From Pseudomonas jinjuensis (GTDB lineage Bacteria; Pseudomonadota; Gammaproteobacteria; Pseudomonadales; Pseudomonadaceae): a stretch of 64,000 nucleotides of DNA. Both the position numbers and the translations under genes were made by a program. The notes beneath the pieces were generated by a model that was not told the DNA's origin, ran no database searches, and worked only from the letters and a program-made list of their open reading frames with translations. The stretch lies in the NCBI RefSeq assembly GCF_900103845.1, contig NZ_FNIJ01000018.1, positions 1-64,000 on the forward strand, read 5' to 3'. Shown piece by piece: positions 1 to 7,184 of this stretch (positions are counted from its first letter, which is position 1; every line of letters begins with the position of its first letter).

Positions 1-221
1 CGCCTGGCCACTTCATGGACGGGCTCATCGCGGAATAGCGCCATGCCCAGTACCAGCCAGAGCACCTGATCGGCAGGCAGGCGCCGCCGCCGGATGGTGG
101 CCTGCGAGGAAAGGTGCAGCGCGGATTCCACCCACTCGACCGGAATGTTCTGGGTGAAGGTGCTCAGATCGGAGAAGTTGAACAGGTCGCCCAAGTCGAG
201 CAGATGCTGTTGGAAAGACAT
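1..221 (-). CDS. IS4-family transposase, N-terminal part (truncated by window edge)
   Basis: The minus strand from an ATG at 221 encodes MSFQQHLLDLGDLF followed by IPVEWVESAL and a stretch rich in Arg (TIRRRRLPADQV). This matches the IS4 transposase N-terminal domain that precedes the DDE catalytic domain. Seventy-three codons are present before the window edge, with no stop. The catalytic DDE residues would lie outside, so activity cannot be judged. The identification rests on recognising the N-terminal domain pattern and on the IS4-like element end just upstream. Confidence 0.8.
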   Translation of the reverse strand, partial: MSFQQHLLDLGDLFNFSDLSTFTQNIPVEWVESALHLSSQATIRRRRLPADQVLWLVLGMALFRDEPVHEVAR

Positions 222-223
222 AA

Positions 224-257
224 AAAATCCGATGCCAGAAGTCTGGCATCGGATTTT
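224..257. repeat. Perfect 16-bp inverted repeat inside the IS end
   Basis: AAAATCCGATGCCAGA is followed by a 2-base spacer (AG) and its exact reverse complement. It lies directly before the transposase start codon. The T/A-flanked stem resembles a terminator and could shield the transposase from transcription entering from outside, as in other IS elements. That role is inferred. Confidence 0.8.
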
Positions 258-363
258 CAGGGAAGGCCCCGCTGAGGCTCAAATGCTTAAGTGAACAGCA
301 TTACGCGAAATGCGGGCTTTTTTGCGCCACACTGGAAAGCCCCTCCTCCGCTCCGACCGTCCC

Positions 364-2082
364 ATGCTCCAGCGCCTGCTTCCCCTGACCCTGATCGCCC
401 TGCTCGCCGCCTGTGGCGAAGGCGAACCCCTCATCCCGCCGGATGCGCGGCTGCCGGATGGCGCGCGCTATCGCGGCGAGCTGGTGGACGGCCGGCTGCA
501 GGGCGAAGGCCGGCTGGACTATGACAACGGCGCCTGGTATCGCGGCCAGTTCGACCGGGGCCTGCAGAACGGCCGGGGCGAATGGCACGGCGCCGACGGC
601 TCGCACTATAGCGGCGAATTCCGCAATGGCCTGTTCGATGGCGAAGGCCGCCTCGAACTGCCCGGCGGCGGCGTCTACCAGGGGCGCTTCCGCAAGGGCG
701 AATTCGACGGCGAGGGCCGTCTGGAACAGGCCGGCACCCGCTACAGCGGCGGCTTCCGAAACGGCCGCTACGATGGCCTGGGCATGCTGCAACTGCCCGA
801 CGGTTCGCGCCACCAGGGACAGTTCGCCAGGGGCGAGGCCAGCGGCCAGGGCGTGCGCGACGATGGCCTCGGCAACCAGTTCAGCGGCAACTTCAGCAAG
901 GGCACGCTGGAAGGCGAAGGCACCTTCCGCGACGAAGCCGGCGACCACTACAGCGGGCAGTTCCGCAACGACCAGTTCGACGGCCCGGGGCGCTTCGAGA
1001 ACGGCGACGGCGACGTGTGGATCGGCCGCTTCCGCGAGGGCGCGCTGAGCGGGCCGGGAGAGTTCCTCGGTGCCGACGGCAGCCGCTACAAGGGCCAGTT
1101 CTTCAACTGGCAGTTCGACGGCCAGGGCACCCTCAGCCAGGCGGATGGCCGCATCTACCAGGGCAATTTCGCCCGCGGCCGCTACTCCGGCGAAGGCACC
1201 CTCACCCACGGCGACGGGCGCATCGAGAAAGGCAACTGGAGCGGCGGGCGGCTGCTGCGCGACGCCAGCGGCCGCAGCCTGCCCAATCCGCTGGAAATCG
1301 GCCTGCTGGAACAGGGTGGGCTGCTGGAGAAGACGCTGGCGGCGATTCCCCGCTCCACGCCGAAGGTCGAGCTCTATGCCCTCACCGTCGGCGGCGACGG
1401 CCGGCAGAGCGTGTTCCTGCGCGAGGCCGACTATGTCGCCGACCTGCTCGGCAAACGCTTCGGCGCCCTCGGCGTGGCGCGCCTGGTCAACCATCGCGAC
1501 CACATCGCCGACCGCCCGCTGGCCACCCGCGAAAGCCTGGCGCGCACGCTGCGCACCCTGGCCGAACGCAGCGGCCTGGAGGACATGCTGTTCATCTACC
1601 TCACCAGCCACGGCTCCCATGACCACCAGTTCGTCCTCGACATGCCGGGCATGCGCCTCGACGACCTGCCCGCCGCCGAACTGGCGACGCTGCTGGAACC
1701 GCTGAAGGATCGCTACAAGGTGCTGGTGATTTCCGCCTGCTACAGCGGCGGCTTCATCCCGCCGCTGAAGGACGAGCGGACCCTGATCATGACCGCCGCG
1801 CGCAGCGACCGGGTGTCCTTCGGCTGCTCCGAGGACGCCGACTTCACCTACTTCGGCCGCGCCCTGTTCGCCGAGGCGCTGAGCAGCACCGACGACCTGC
1901 AGAAGGCCTTCGCCATGGCCAGCGACAGCGTCGCCCGCCGCGAGAAGGAGGAAGACTTCGAGCCCTCCGAGCCGCAACTGTGGGCGCCGCCGGCAGTCCT
2001 GCAACGCTGGCAGGCGCTGCGCGAGGAGCGGGCGCGCTTCGCCATGGAAACCCCGGGCGTGAGCGTGCAGGCGAAACATTAG
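364..2082 (+). CDS. MORN-repeat lipoprotein with C-terminal C13 (legumain/caspase-like) peptidase domain
   Basis: The 572-residue protein starts MLQRLLPLTLIALLAAC, a lipoprotein signal with lipobox LAAC and lipidated Cys17. The ATG at 364 is chosen over an upstream in-frame start because the signal peptide begins there. Residues about 35-315 hold about twelve MORN repeats (YxGxF...GxG pattern). The C-terminal third has the caspase-fold His-Gly motif (LTSHGSHD, His416) and the Ala-Cys motif (ISACYSGG, Cys459), the catalytic dyad of family C13. I infer a membrane-anchored cysteine peptidase, probably facing the periplasm, with the MORN array as a binding scaffold. Its substrate is unknown. An IS end lies 60 bp upstream, so the native promoter may be displaced. 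Confidence 0.85.
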   Translation: MLQRLLPLTLIALLAACGEGEPLIPPDARLPDGARYRGELVDGRLQGEGRLDYDNGAWYRGQFDRGLQNGRGEWHGADGSHYSGEFRNGLFDGEGRLELPGGGVYQGRFRKGEFDGEGRLEQAGTRYSGGFRNGRYDGLGMLQLPDGSRHQGQFARGEASGQGVRDDGLGNQFSGNFSKGTLEGEGTFRDEAGDHYSGQFRNDQFDGPGRFENGDGDVWIGRFREGALSGPGEFLGADGSRYKGQFFNWQFDGQGTLSQADGRIYQGNFARGRYSGEGTLTHGDGRIEKGNWSGGRLLRDASGRSLPNPLEIGLLEQGGLLEKTLAAIPRSTPKVELYALTVGGDGRQSVFLREADYVADLLGKRFGALGVARLVNHRDHIADRPLATRESLARTLRTLAERSGLEDMLFIYLTSHGSHDHQFVLDMPGMRLDDLPAAELATLLEPLKDRYKVLVISACYSGGFIPPLKDERTLIMTAARSDRVSFGCSEDADFTYFGRALFAEALSSTDDLQKAFAMASDSVARREKEEDFEPSEPQLWAPPAVLQRWQALREERARFAMETPGVSVQAKH

Positions 2083-2125
2083 GCTGACAACTAAGCTGTA
2101 ACTGTGTATCAGGAGAGAAGCACAG

Positions 2126-2767
2126 ATGGCCTCGACTCCCACTCATGTACTGCTCGCCGGCGCTCTGGGACTCACCGGCGAACATCTGCTGGACCGCATG
2201 CTCAACGAGCCGACGGTCCGCCGCGTACTGGCGCCTACCCGCCGGCCGCTGGCCGAGCACCCGCGCCTGGACAATCCCAACGGCACGCTGGCCGAGCTGC
2301 TCCCGCAGCTGAAGGGTCCCATCGACACGGTGTTCTGCTGCCTCGGCGGCAGCCTCAAGGAGGCCGGCTCGGAGGCGGCGTTCCGCGCGATCGACTACGA
2401 GCTGCCGCTGGCCGTCGGCAAGCGCGCCCTGGAGCTGGGCGCGAAGCACTACCTGGTGGTCAGCGCGCTGGGGGCGGACAGCAAGTCGCCGAACTTCTAC
2501 GACAGGGTCAAGGGCGAGATGGAAGACGCCCTGAGGGAACAGGGCTGGCCGCAACTGACCATCGCCCGCCCGCCCGTGCTGCTCGGCCAGCGCGAGGAAG
2601 TCCGCCTCGCCGACGTGCTCGCCGCGCCCTTCTCGCGCATGCTGCCGGGCAAGCTGCATGGCATCGAGGCCTGCGCCCTGGCCCGCGCGCTATGGCGTCT
2701 GGCGCTGGAACAGGGCACGGGGATTCGCATCGTCGAATCGGCGGAGTTGAGGAAGCTGGGCAAGTAA
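2126..2767 (+). CDS. NAD(P)-binding oxidoreductase, atypical SDR (HTATIP2-like)
   Basis: This is a 213-residue Rossmann-fold protein. The N-terminus [16 protein letters not shown] carries the glycine-rich dinucleotide-binding loop (GxxGxxG-like) of atypical short-chain dehydrogenases. The core [20 protein letters not shown] has the conserved Ser-Ala and the Tyr/Lys pair (Y..VKG) seen in the HTATIP2/YbjT-like group. The ATG at 2126 follows an AGGAGAG ribosome-binding site. It lies 43 bases after the MORN-peptidase gene on the same strand and may be cotranscribed. The substrate is unknown. Confidence 0.8.
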   Translation: MASTPTHVLLAGALGLTGEHLLDRMLNEPTVRRVLAPTRRPLAEHPRLDNPNGTLAELLPQLKGPIDTVFCCLGGSLKEAGSEAAFRAIDYELPLAVGKRALELGAKHYLVVSALGADSKSPNFYDRVKGEMEDALREQGWPQLTIARPPVLLGQREEVRLADVLAAPFSRMLPGKLHGIEACALARALWRLALEQGTGIRIVESAELRKLGK

Positions 2768-2778
2768 CCTCGCGGCCG

Positions 2779-2957
2779 GTCGCGGGCATGGCCCGCTCCT
2801 ACGGGACGTTCGGCGTTTATCGTTCCCACGCTCCTGCGTGGGAATGCCGCTCTCGACGCTCCCGCGTCGATGGGACGCGGAGCGTCCCCGGATGGGTTCC
2901 CACGCGGGAGCGTGGGAACCATGAAATCTTGCAGGAGCGGGCCATGCCCGCGAAATG
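2779..2957. repeat. Cluster of REP units around a long compound palindrome
   Basis: A REP unit (TCGCGGGCATGGCCCGCTCC) lies at 2779-2802 and a second in opposite orientation at 2932-2957. Between them, at 2822-2919, is a compound palindrome. Its two ends (GTTCCCACGCTCCTGCGTGG... and ...CCACGCGGGAGCGTGGGAAC) are themselves hairpins, and a GACGC/GCGTC hairpin sits in the middle. A related but shorter unit recurs at 8588-8637. No gene is seen here. Confidence 0.8.
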
Positions 2958-2962
2958 CAGGC

Positions 2963-3250
2963 TCAATACCCGCCCCACACCTGCAAGCCGATGCCCAGCT
3001 CCGCCGCCACCGAGAACGGCAGCAGCAGCGTATCCAGCAACGCGCTGCCCGGCAGGTCGACGGCCGGGTAGGCCGGGGGTTCGGCGCCGAAGCGGTCCAT
3101 CGGACAGCAGCCGCCGTGCATGGCGTACCAGTCCAGGCGGGTGCCGGCGTAGATCAGCGGCGCGCCGGGTTTGGCTGCGTCGAGGGTCTTCACCGTGGCG
3201 CAGCCGCTCAACAGCAGCGCGAGGATGACCACCCCGCAGGAGCGGGCCAT
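2963..3250 (-). CDS. Small YceK/YidQ-like lipoprotein
   Basis: The protein is 95 residues from the ATG at 3250. It starts MARSCGVVILALLLSGCATV, a short lipoprotein signal with lipobox LSGC, followed by the GTRLDWYAMHGG region and a C-terminal DLPGSALLDTLLLPF segment typical of the YceK/YidQ (DUF1375) family of small outer-membrane lipoproteins. The chosen ATG and first codons lie inside a REP palindrome. The alternative GTG two codons after the Cys (VVILAL...) would also give a full signal peptide. The gene is on the same strand as ubiX and mpl, downstream of them and separated by the REP pair. Confidence 0.75.
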   Translation of the reverse strand: MARSCGVVILALLLSGCATVKTLDAAKPGAPLIYAGTRLDWYAMHGGCCPMDRFGAEPPAYPAVDLPGSALLDTLLLPFSVAAELGIGLQVWGGY

Positions 3251-3301
3251 GCCCGCGACGCTCTTGTGCCGAAGCTGGTCGCGGGCATGGCCCCCTCCTA
3301 C
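3236..3301. repeat. REP pair overlapping the lipoprotein start
   Basis: Two inverted REP units (GAGCGGGCCATGCCCGC and GGTCGCGGGCATGGCCCC) face each other across about 20 bases, between the ubiX stop and the start of the downstream lipoprotein gene. The first unit contains that gene's apparent start codon. Confidence 0.8.
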
Positions 3302-3308
3302 AACGAGT

Positions 3309-3938
3309 TCACTCATCGCTGACAAGATAGTGCTCGCCCCAGCGCGGCAGCATGACCTGCGGGATGCCCAGCTGGTTGAGGATGCGCGCGACGACGAAGT
3401 CGATCAGGTCGTCCACCGACTGCGGCTGGTGGTAGAAGCCCGGCGACGCCGGCAGGATCACCGCGCCGAGGTTGGACAGCTTGAGCATGTTCTCCAGGTG
3501 GATGCTGGAGAACGGCGCCTCGCGCGGCACCAGGATCAGCTGGCGGCGCTCCTTCAGGGCGACGTCGGCGGCGCGTTCGATCAGGTTGTTGCAGGCGCCG
3601 GTGGCGATGGCCGAGAGCGTGCCCGTCGAACAGGGCACCACCACCATCGCCGAAGGCGCGCCGGAGCCGGAGGCCACCGGGGCCATCCAGTCTTCCTTGC
3701 CGTAGACGCGGATCTGCCCCGGCGCGGCGCCGGTGTATTCGCTGAGGAACGCCTGCATCGCCTGCGGCTTGCCCGGCAGGGTGACGTCGGTCTCGGTGGC
3801 GATGACCAGTTGCGCCGCCTTGGAGATCAGGAAGTGCACCTCGCGGTCTTCCTGGATCAGGCAGTCCAGCAGGCGCAGGCCGTACTGGGCGCCGGACGCG
3901 CCGGTCATGGCGAGAGTGATGCGTTCGGCTCCGACCAT
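3309..3938 (-). CDS. ubiX: UbiX flavin prenyltransferase
   Basis: The protein is 209 residues, normal for UbiX. It prenylates FMN with dimethylallyl phosphate to make the prFMN cofactor used by the UbiD decarboxylase in ubiquinone synthesis. Seen in the sequence are the N-terminal flavoprotein loop [14 protein letters not shown], the [15 protein letters not shown] segment, and the family signature [19 protein letters not shown], whose Arg and Glu bind the prenyl phosphate. It starts 3 bases after the mpl stop, so it is translated from the same message. The pairing mpl-ubiX is the arrangement known in P. aeruginosa. Confidence 0.95.
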   Translation of the reverse strand: MVGAERITLAMTGASGAQYGLRLLDCLIQEDREVHFLISKAAQLVIATETDVTLPGKPQAMQAFLSEYTGAAPGQIRVYGKEDWMAPVASGSGAPSAMVVVPCSTGTLSAIATGACNNLIERAADVALKERRQLILVPREAPFSSIHLENMLKLSNLGAVILPASPGFYHQPQSVDDLIDFVVARILNQLGIPQVMLPRWGEHYLVSDE

Positions 3939-3941
3939 GCT

Positions 3942-5294
3942 TCAGCCCTCCAGCGCCTTCGCCAGCTTGCCATGCAGGCCGCCGAAGCCGCCGTTGCTCA
4001 TGATCACCACCTGGGTGCCCGGTGCGGCCTGGGCCTTCACCTGCTCGATGATCGCCTCCAGCGAATCGCACACCTGCGACGGCACGGTGCACAGCGCTGC
4101 GGTGGCGGCCAGGTCCCAGCCGAGGTTCGGCGGCGCGTACCAGTACACCTGGTCGGCCTGCAACACGCTGTCCGGCAGGCCGTCGCGGTGGGCGCCGAGC
4201 TTCATGGAGTTGGAGCGCGGCTCGATGATGGCGATCACCGGCGCATCGCCGACGCGCTTGCGCAGGCCGTCGAGGGTGGTGGCGATGGCGGTCGGGTGGT
4301 GGGCGAAGTCGTCGTAGATGGTCACGCCCTGCACCTCGGCGACCTTCTCCATGCGCCGCTTCACGCTGCGGAAGGCCGACAGCGCGGCGCAGCCCAGCTC
4401 CGGCACCACGCCCACATGCCGCGCGGCGGCGAGGCAGGCCAGGGCGTTGGCGACGTTGTGCTGTCCGGTCAGCTCCCAGTCCACGGTGCCCTGCGCCTGC
4501 CCCTCGAACGACACCTCGAAGCGCGAGCCGTCTTCCGCCAGCAGACGCGCCTGCCACTGGCCGCCTGCGCCGGTGGTCTGCACCGGGGTCCAGCAGCCCA
4601 TGCCGAGCACGCGCTTGAGCGCGGCTTCGCTTTCCGGATGGATGATCAGGCCCTCGCCGGGGATGGTCCGCACCAGATGATGGAACTGCCGCTCGATGGA
4701 GGCGAGGTCAGGGAAGATGTCCGCGTGGTCGAATTCCAGGTTGTTGAGGATCGCCGTGCGCGGGCGGTAGTGGACGAACTTGGAGCGCTTGTCGAAGAAG
4801 GCGCTGTCGTACTCGTCCGCCTCGACCACGAAGAACGGCGTGCCGCCGAGCCGCGCCGAGACGCCAAAGTTCTGCGGCACGCCGCCGATCAGGAAGCCCG
4901 GGCTCATGCCGGCATGCTCCAGTACCCAGGCCAGCATGCTGCTGGTGGTGGTCTTGCCGTGGGTGCCGGCCACGGCGAGTACCCAGCGGCCCTGCAGCAC
5001 GTGGTCGGCCAGCCACTGCGGGCCGGATACGTAGGGCAGGCCCTTGTTCAGTACATGCTCCACCGCCGGGTTGCCGCGCGACAGCGCGTTGCCGATCACC
5101 ACCAGGTCCGGCGCCGGCTCCAGGTGGGCGGGGTCGTAGCCCTGCATCAGCTCGATGCCCTGGGCTTCCAGCTGGGTGCTCATCGGGGGATAGACGTTGG
5201 CGTCGGAGCCGGTCACCCGATGGCCGAGCTCCTTGGCCAGCACGGCCAGCGAGCCCATGAAGGTACCGCAGATGCCGAGAACGTGGATATGCAT
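3942..5294 (-). CDS. mpl: UDP-N-acetylmuramate:L-alanyl-gamma-D-glutamyl-meso-diaminopimelate ligase
   Basis: This 450-residue Mur-ligase-family enzyme reattaches the recycled murein tripeptide to UDP-MurNAc. The N-terminal Rossmann motif is MHIHVLGICGTFMGSLA. The ATP-binding P-loop GTHGKTTT is at residues 110-117. The central VEADEYDSAFFDKRSKF segment is diagnostic of Mpl as opposed to MurC, and FDDFAHHPTAI-type residues follow (YDDFAHHPTAIATTL). The ATG at 5294 has the site CAGGAG 6 bases upstream. It acts in the cytoplasm in peptidoglycan recycling and is the first gene of an mpl-ubiX-(lipoprotein) unit. Confidence 0.95.
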   Translation of the reverse strand: MHIHVLGICGTFMGSLAVLAKELGHRVTGSDANVYPPMSTQLEAQGIELMQGYDPAHLEPAPDLVVIGNALSRGNPAVEHVLNKGLPYVSGPQWLADHVLQGRWVLAVAGTHGKTTTSSMLAWVLEHAGMSPGFLIGGVPQNFGVSARLGGTPFFVVEADEYDSAFFDKRSKFVHYRPRTAILNNLEFDHADIFPDLASIERQFHHLVRTIPGEGLIIHPESEAALKRVLGMGCWTPVQTTGAGGQWQARLLAEDGSRFEVSFEGQAQGTVDWELTGQHNVANALACLAAARHVGVVPELGCAALSAFRSVKRRMEKVAEVQGVTIYDDFAHHPTAIATTLDGLRKRVGDAPVIAIIEPRSNSMKLGAHRDGLPDSVLQADQVYWYAPPNLGWDLAATAALCTVPSQVCDSLEAIIEQVKAQAAPGTQVVIMSNGGFGGLHGKLAKALEG

Positions 5295-5642
5295 GAAAAC
5301 TCCTGCGGGAAAGCAGCGAAGGTGCCTTGATTGCGCGGCAGATTAGCACAGCGCCGGCCGCGGGCGGCGGGGCTCCGGACGGATCAGACGGCGGCCGGCG
5401 GCGAGGGTTCCGCACGCTCCGGCCGTGGCGACGAAAGCGCCGGACACTGCCGTCTCGCCGGCTTGCCGACGGATTCTGGACTAGAGTTCGTTGCATCCCC
5501 CGCATGCATCCGGGCGGCATGCCGTTTCCATGTCGTACAGGCCCGAGCCCCGCTTTTTCGGTGCTTTTCCAGCCAACAGGGGGAAGTCGTCTTCGACGGG
5601 CCGGCGACCCGCAACGCCAGGACTTTCAGGAGGACCGCCAGG
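5295..5642. other. Divergent intergenic region between mpl and the glutamine-synthetase-like gene
   Basis: This 348-base gap must hold promoters for both directions. I see no convincing sigma-70 boxes. A GG-N10-GC arrangement with TTGC at the -12 side occurs at 5320-5334, but its -24 side is a poor sigma-54 match and it lies 300 bases from the gene. No ORF or repeat is recognised. Confidence 0.4.
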
Positions 5643-7010
5643 ATGACTGCCCCCCTTACCCTCGCCGAGCTGCGCAAGCTGGCCGAAGCCGGCAGCGTGG
5701 ACACCGTGATGGCCTGCATCGTCGACATGCAGGGCCGGCTGATCGGCAAGCGCTTCCAGGTCGAGTTCTTCCTCGACAGCGCCCACGAGGAAACCCACGG
5801 CTGCGACTACCTGCTGGCCGACGACATCGACATGGAGCCGGTGCCCGGCTACGCCGCCGCCAGCTGGCAGAAGGGCTACGGCGACTTCGTGTTCAAGCCC
5901 GACCTCTCCACCCTGCGCCTGGTGCCCTGGGTGGAGGGCGCCGCGCTGGTGCTGTGCGACGTGCAGGACCACCACGGCCACGACCTGCCGCACAGCCCGC
6001 GGGGCATCCTCAAGCGGCAGATCGCCCGGCTGGAGGAGCGCGGCTACAGGGGCATGTTCGCCTCGGAGCTGGAGTTCTACGTGTTCGACGAGAGCTACGA
6101 GGCCATCCACCGGCGCAACTACCACCAGCCCCGGCCGATCAACTACGACATCGAGGACTACAGCATCCTGCAGACCATGCGCGAGGAGCCGGTGATGCGC
6201 GCCATCCGCCGCAACCTGCAGGCGGCAGGGATTCCGGTGGAGAACTCGAAGGGCGAATGGGGGCCGGGGCAGGAAGAGATCAACGTGCGCTACGCCGATG
6301 CGCTGACCATGGCCGACCGCCACAGCATCATCAAGCACGCCTGCAAGGAAATCGCCATGCAGCACGGCAAGGCGCTGACCTTCATGGCCAAGTGGCGCTA
6401 CGACCTGGCCGGCTCCAGTTGCCATATCCACAGCTCGCTGTGGAGCACCAAGCGCAGCAAGCCGCTGTTCCACGATCCAAAGGCGGAATACGGCATGTCC
6501 GCGCTGATGCGCCAGTGGGTCGCCGGGCAGCTCAAATACGCCCGAGACATCACCTGGTTCCTCGCGCCCTACATCAATTCCTACAAGCGCTTCCAGGTCG
6601 GCACCTTCGCCCCGACCCGCGCGGTGTGGAGCCGCGACAACCGCACCGCCGGCTTCCGCCTGTGCGCCGAGGACAGCGCGGCGATCCGCATCGAATGCCG
6701 CATCGGCGGTGCCGACCTGAACCCCTACCTGGCCTACGCCGCGCTGATCGCCGCCGGTCTGGCCGGTATCGACGAACAGCTGGAACTGGGCAAACCCTAT
6801 GCAGGAGACGCCTACCAGAACAGCCGCCTGCCGGAAGTGGCGAAGACCCTGCGCGACGCCGCCAGCGCGCTGAAGGGTTCGAAGATGCTCAAGCAGGCCT
6901 TCGGCGACGAGGTGGTCGCCCACTACCTGCACACGGCCAACTGGGAGCAGCTGGAATACGACCGGCGCGTGACCGACTGGGAATTGCGCCGGGGCTTCGA
7001 GCGGTATTAG
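5643..7010 (+). CDS. Glutamine-synthetase-family gamma-glutamyl ligase
   Basis: This 455-residue member of the glutamine synthetase family is of the catabolic (PuuA/GlnA3/4-like) kind rather than the 12-mer GlnA. The N-terminal beta-grasp domain includes VDMQGRLIGKRF. The catalytic domain shows FASELEFYVF (metal Glu), GPGQEEINVRYADALTMAD (metal Glu and glutamate binding), SSCHIHSSLW (His of the ATP/metal site) and RIECRIGGADLNPYL. Such enzymes join glutamate to an amine using ATP. The ATG at 5643 follows AGGAGG. Two oxidoreductases follow on the same strand, suggesting the glutamylated amine is then oxidised. The substrate cannot be read from the sequence. Confidence 0.8.
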   Translation: MTAPLTLAELRKLAEAGSVDTVMACIVDMQGRLIGKRFQVEFFLDSAHEETHGCDYLLADDIDMEPVPGYAAASWQKGYGDFVFKPDLSTLRLVPWVEGAALVLCDVQDHHGHDLPHSPRGILKRQIARLEERGYRGMFASELEFYVFDESYEAIHRRNYHQPRPINYDIEDYSILQTMREEPVMRAIRRNLQAAGIPVENSKGEWGPGQEEINVRYADALTMADRHSIIKHACKEIAMQHGKALTFMAKWRYDLAGSSCHIHSSLWSTKRSKPLFHDPKAEYGMSALMRQWVAGQLKYARDITWFLAPYINSYKRFQVGTFAPTRAVWSRDNRTAGFRLCAEDSAAIRIECRIGGADLNPYLAYAALIAAGLAGIDEQLELGKPYAGDAYQNSRLPEVAKTLRDAASALKGSKMLKQAFGDEVVAHYLHTANWEQLEYDRRVTDWELRRGFERY

Positions 7011-7031
7011 CCGTGCCGCTTTTGGCTTTTC

Positions 7032-7119
7032 GTAGGAGCCAGCTTGCTGGCGATAGCCATCCTTTCCGGCAGCTTCGTCGTAATGAGCGGCAACGGATCG
7101 CCAGCAAGCTGGCTCCTAC
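7032..7119. repeat. Inverted pair of 23-bp REP-like arms
   Basis: GGAGCCAGCTTGCTGGCGAT (arm 7032-7054) recurs as its exact reverse complement at 7097-7119. Each arm is itself palindromic (CCAGCTTGCTGG). This is a different REP family from the GGGCCATGCCC type. It lies between the ligase and aldehyde dehydrogenase genes and could stabilise or end the upstream message. Confidence 0.85.
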
Positions 7120-7184
7120 AGGTACGGAGTTTCATATGCAGGGCGGGTGCAACCCGCCAACCCAACGATCGAGGGGGTACCCGC

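Larger units (their letters stand above)
1..303 (-). mobile_element. Partial IS4-family insertion sequence (transposase-start end)
   Basis: The window opens inside an insertion sequence whose transposase is read leftwards. The element's outer end is placed at about 303, because the complement of 298-303 reads TAATGC and continues TGTTCACTTAAGCATTTG. This resembles the known IS4 terminus (TAATGC...TTAAG). Between this end and the transposase start lies a perfect hairpin at 224-257. The other end, the rest of the transposase and the target duplication lie outside the window. The terminus call is by resemblance only. The element sits 60 bases before the next gene. Confidence 0.7.

Noticed and set aside
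301..2142. Long open frame on the minus strand opposite the MORN peptidase gene (613 codons)
   Set aside because: It is an antisense shadow of a GC-rich gene with periodic codons. It lacks a signal, motif or ribosome site, and the plus-strand frame shows clear MORN and peptidase motifs.
5320..5334. GG-N10-GC with TTGC, a possible sigma-54 promoter for the glutamyl ligase
   Set aside because: The -24 side (AGGTGC) is poor, it lies over 300 bases from the gene, and such matches are frequent in GC-rich DNA. Kept only as a remark in the intergenic note.
7044..7184. Upstream extension of the first aldehyde dehydrogenase (47 extra codons)
   Set aside because: It is encoded by the REP arm and spacer and lacks ALDH similarity. 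The ATG at 7185 has the ribosome site.
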